Source: VRUE01 sp035260485 (GTDB taxonomy: Bacteria; Actinomycetota; Thermoleophilia; Solirubrobacterales; 70-9). Taken from it: a stretch of 38,844 nt of DNA. The first letter of the stretch is position 1, and the number at the start of each line of letters is the position of its first letter. The notes under the pieces were generated by a model. The model searched no databases and was not told the origin of the DNA. It saw only the letters and a list, made by a program, of their open reading frames with translations. Position numbers and translations under genes: made by a program. The DNA lies in the NCBI GenBank assembly GCA_035260485.1, contig DATFVC010000001.1, forward strand, positions 1-38,844. Direction: 5' to 3'. Below, in pieces: positions 38,822 through 38,844 of this stretch.

Positions 38822-38839
38822 GGGAACGTCATAGGGAAC
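38822..38839 (+). repeat. Paired hexamer, 12-bp period (right of tRNA-Trp fragment f)
   Basis: GGGAAC at 38822-38827 and 38834-38839, followed by GAAA at the very end of the window. The first copy begins 36 bp after the start of TCTAGCAAGCC, as at fragment e. Confidence 0.45.
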
Positions 38840-38844
38840 GAAAT

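Noticed and set aside
38521..38832. 280-codon minus-strand frame starting at 38832 as one long protein
   Set aside because: Its first third crosses a tRNA-Trp fragment; the middle is HicB-like with its own ATG and the end is DUF2188 with its own ribosome-binding site.

Overview
The window is about 39 kb of GC-rich, gene-dense DNA that reads like a soil actinobacterium, most likely of the Thermoleophilia/Solirubrobacterales type. This placement is inferred from codon use, from many genes that seem to be leaderless, and from protein families common there (DUF4395, DUF7144, F420-type nitroreductase-like, Vgb-like propellers, HTH/HNH endonuclease relics). No rRNA or marker gene is present to prove it.

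Layout. 1-4336: the end of a cytochrome P450, an overlapping MbtG-like amino-acid N-hydroxylase, a secreted PQQ-type propeller lipoprotein and two small stand-alone enzymes. 4352-13417: a patchwork whose joints are three partial copies of the 3' half of tRNA-Glu, ending at the intact tRNA-Glu(CUC) on the minus strand. Between the joints lie housekeeping-like genes with two decayed ones (a CBS-domain relic and a truncated DUF899 copy), an intact MNT/HEPN toxin-antitoxin pair, a HicBA relic and a virginiamycin-B-lyase-like propeller. 13492-14092: a perfect LexA-type box, tRNA-Leu(CAG) and a broken HTH endonuclease gene starting 8 bp after the tRNA.

14032-24111 is ordinary chromosome: hydrolases, a metallophosphoesterase, haloalkane dehalogenase, secreted serine protease, RDD membrane protein, Nudix, cupin, an orphan branched-chain-type binding lipoprotein and a second Vgb-like protein. 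24311-25961 holds a self-inhibited Fic protein with a palindromic operator candidate, tRNA-Pro(GGG), tRNA-Gly(UCC) and an HNH relic. 25942-34501 holds a BamB/PQQ-like lipoprotein, an esterase-like hydrolase, an acyl-CoA carboxylase carboxyltransferase, a YihY protein and a MacAB-like export set whose adaptor gene is frameshifted twice.

34605-38751 is a 4.1-kb cassette bounded by a perfect 45-bp direct repeat of the 3' half of tRNA-Trp. It encodes a stand-alone RelA/SpoT-type nucleotidyltransferase operonic with a DUF262 protein, a divergent SIR2-like (DUF4917) protein, a DUF2188 protein and a HicB-like antitoxin. This looks like a small anti-phage or abortive-infection cassette and is the best candidate here for an undescribed system. 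At both tRNA families the joints share an 11-base motif and paired hexamers exactly 12 bp apart, which may be integrase arm sites. No integrase gene remains in the window.
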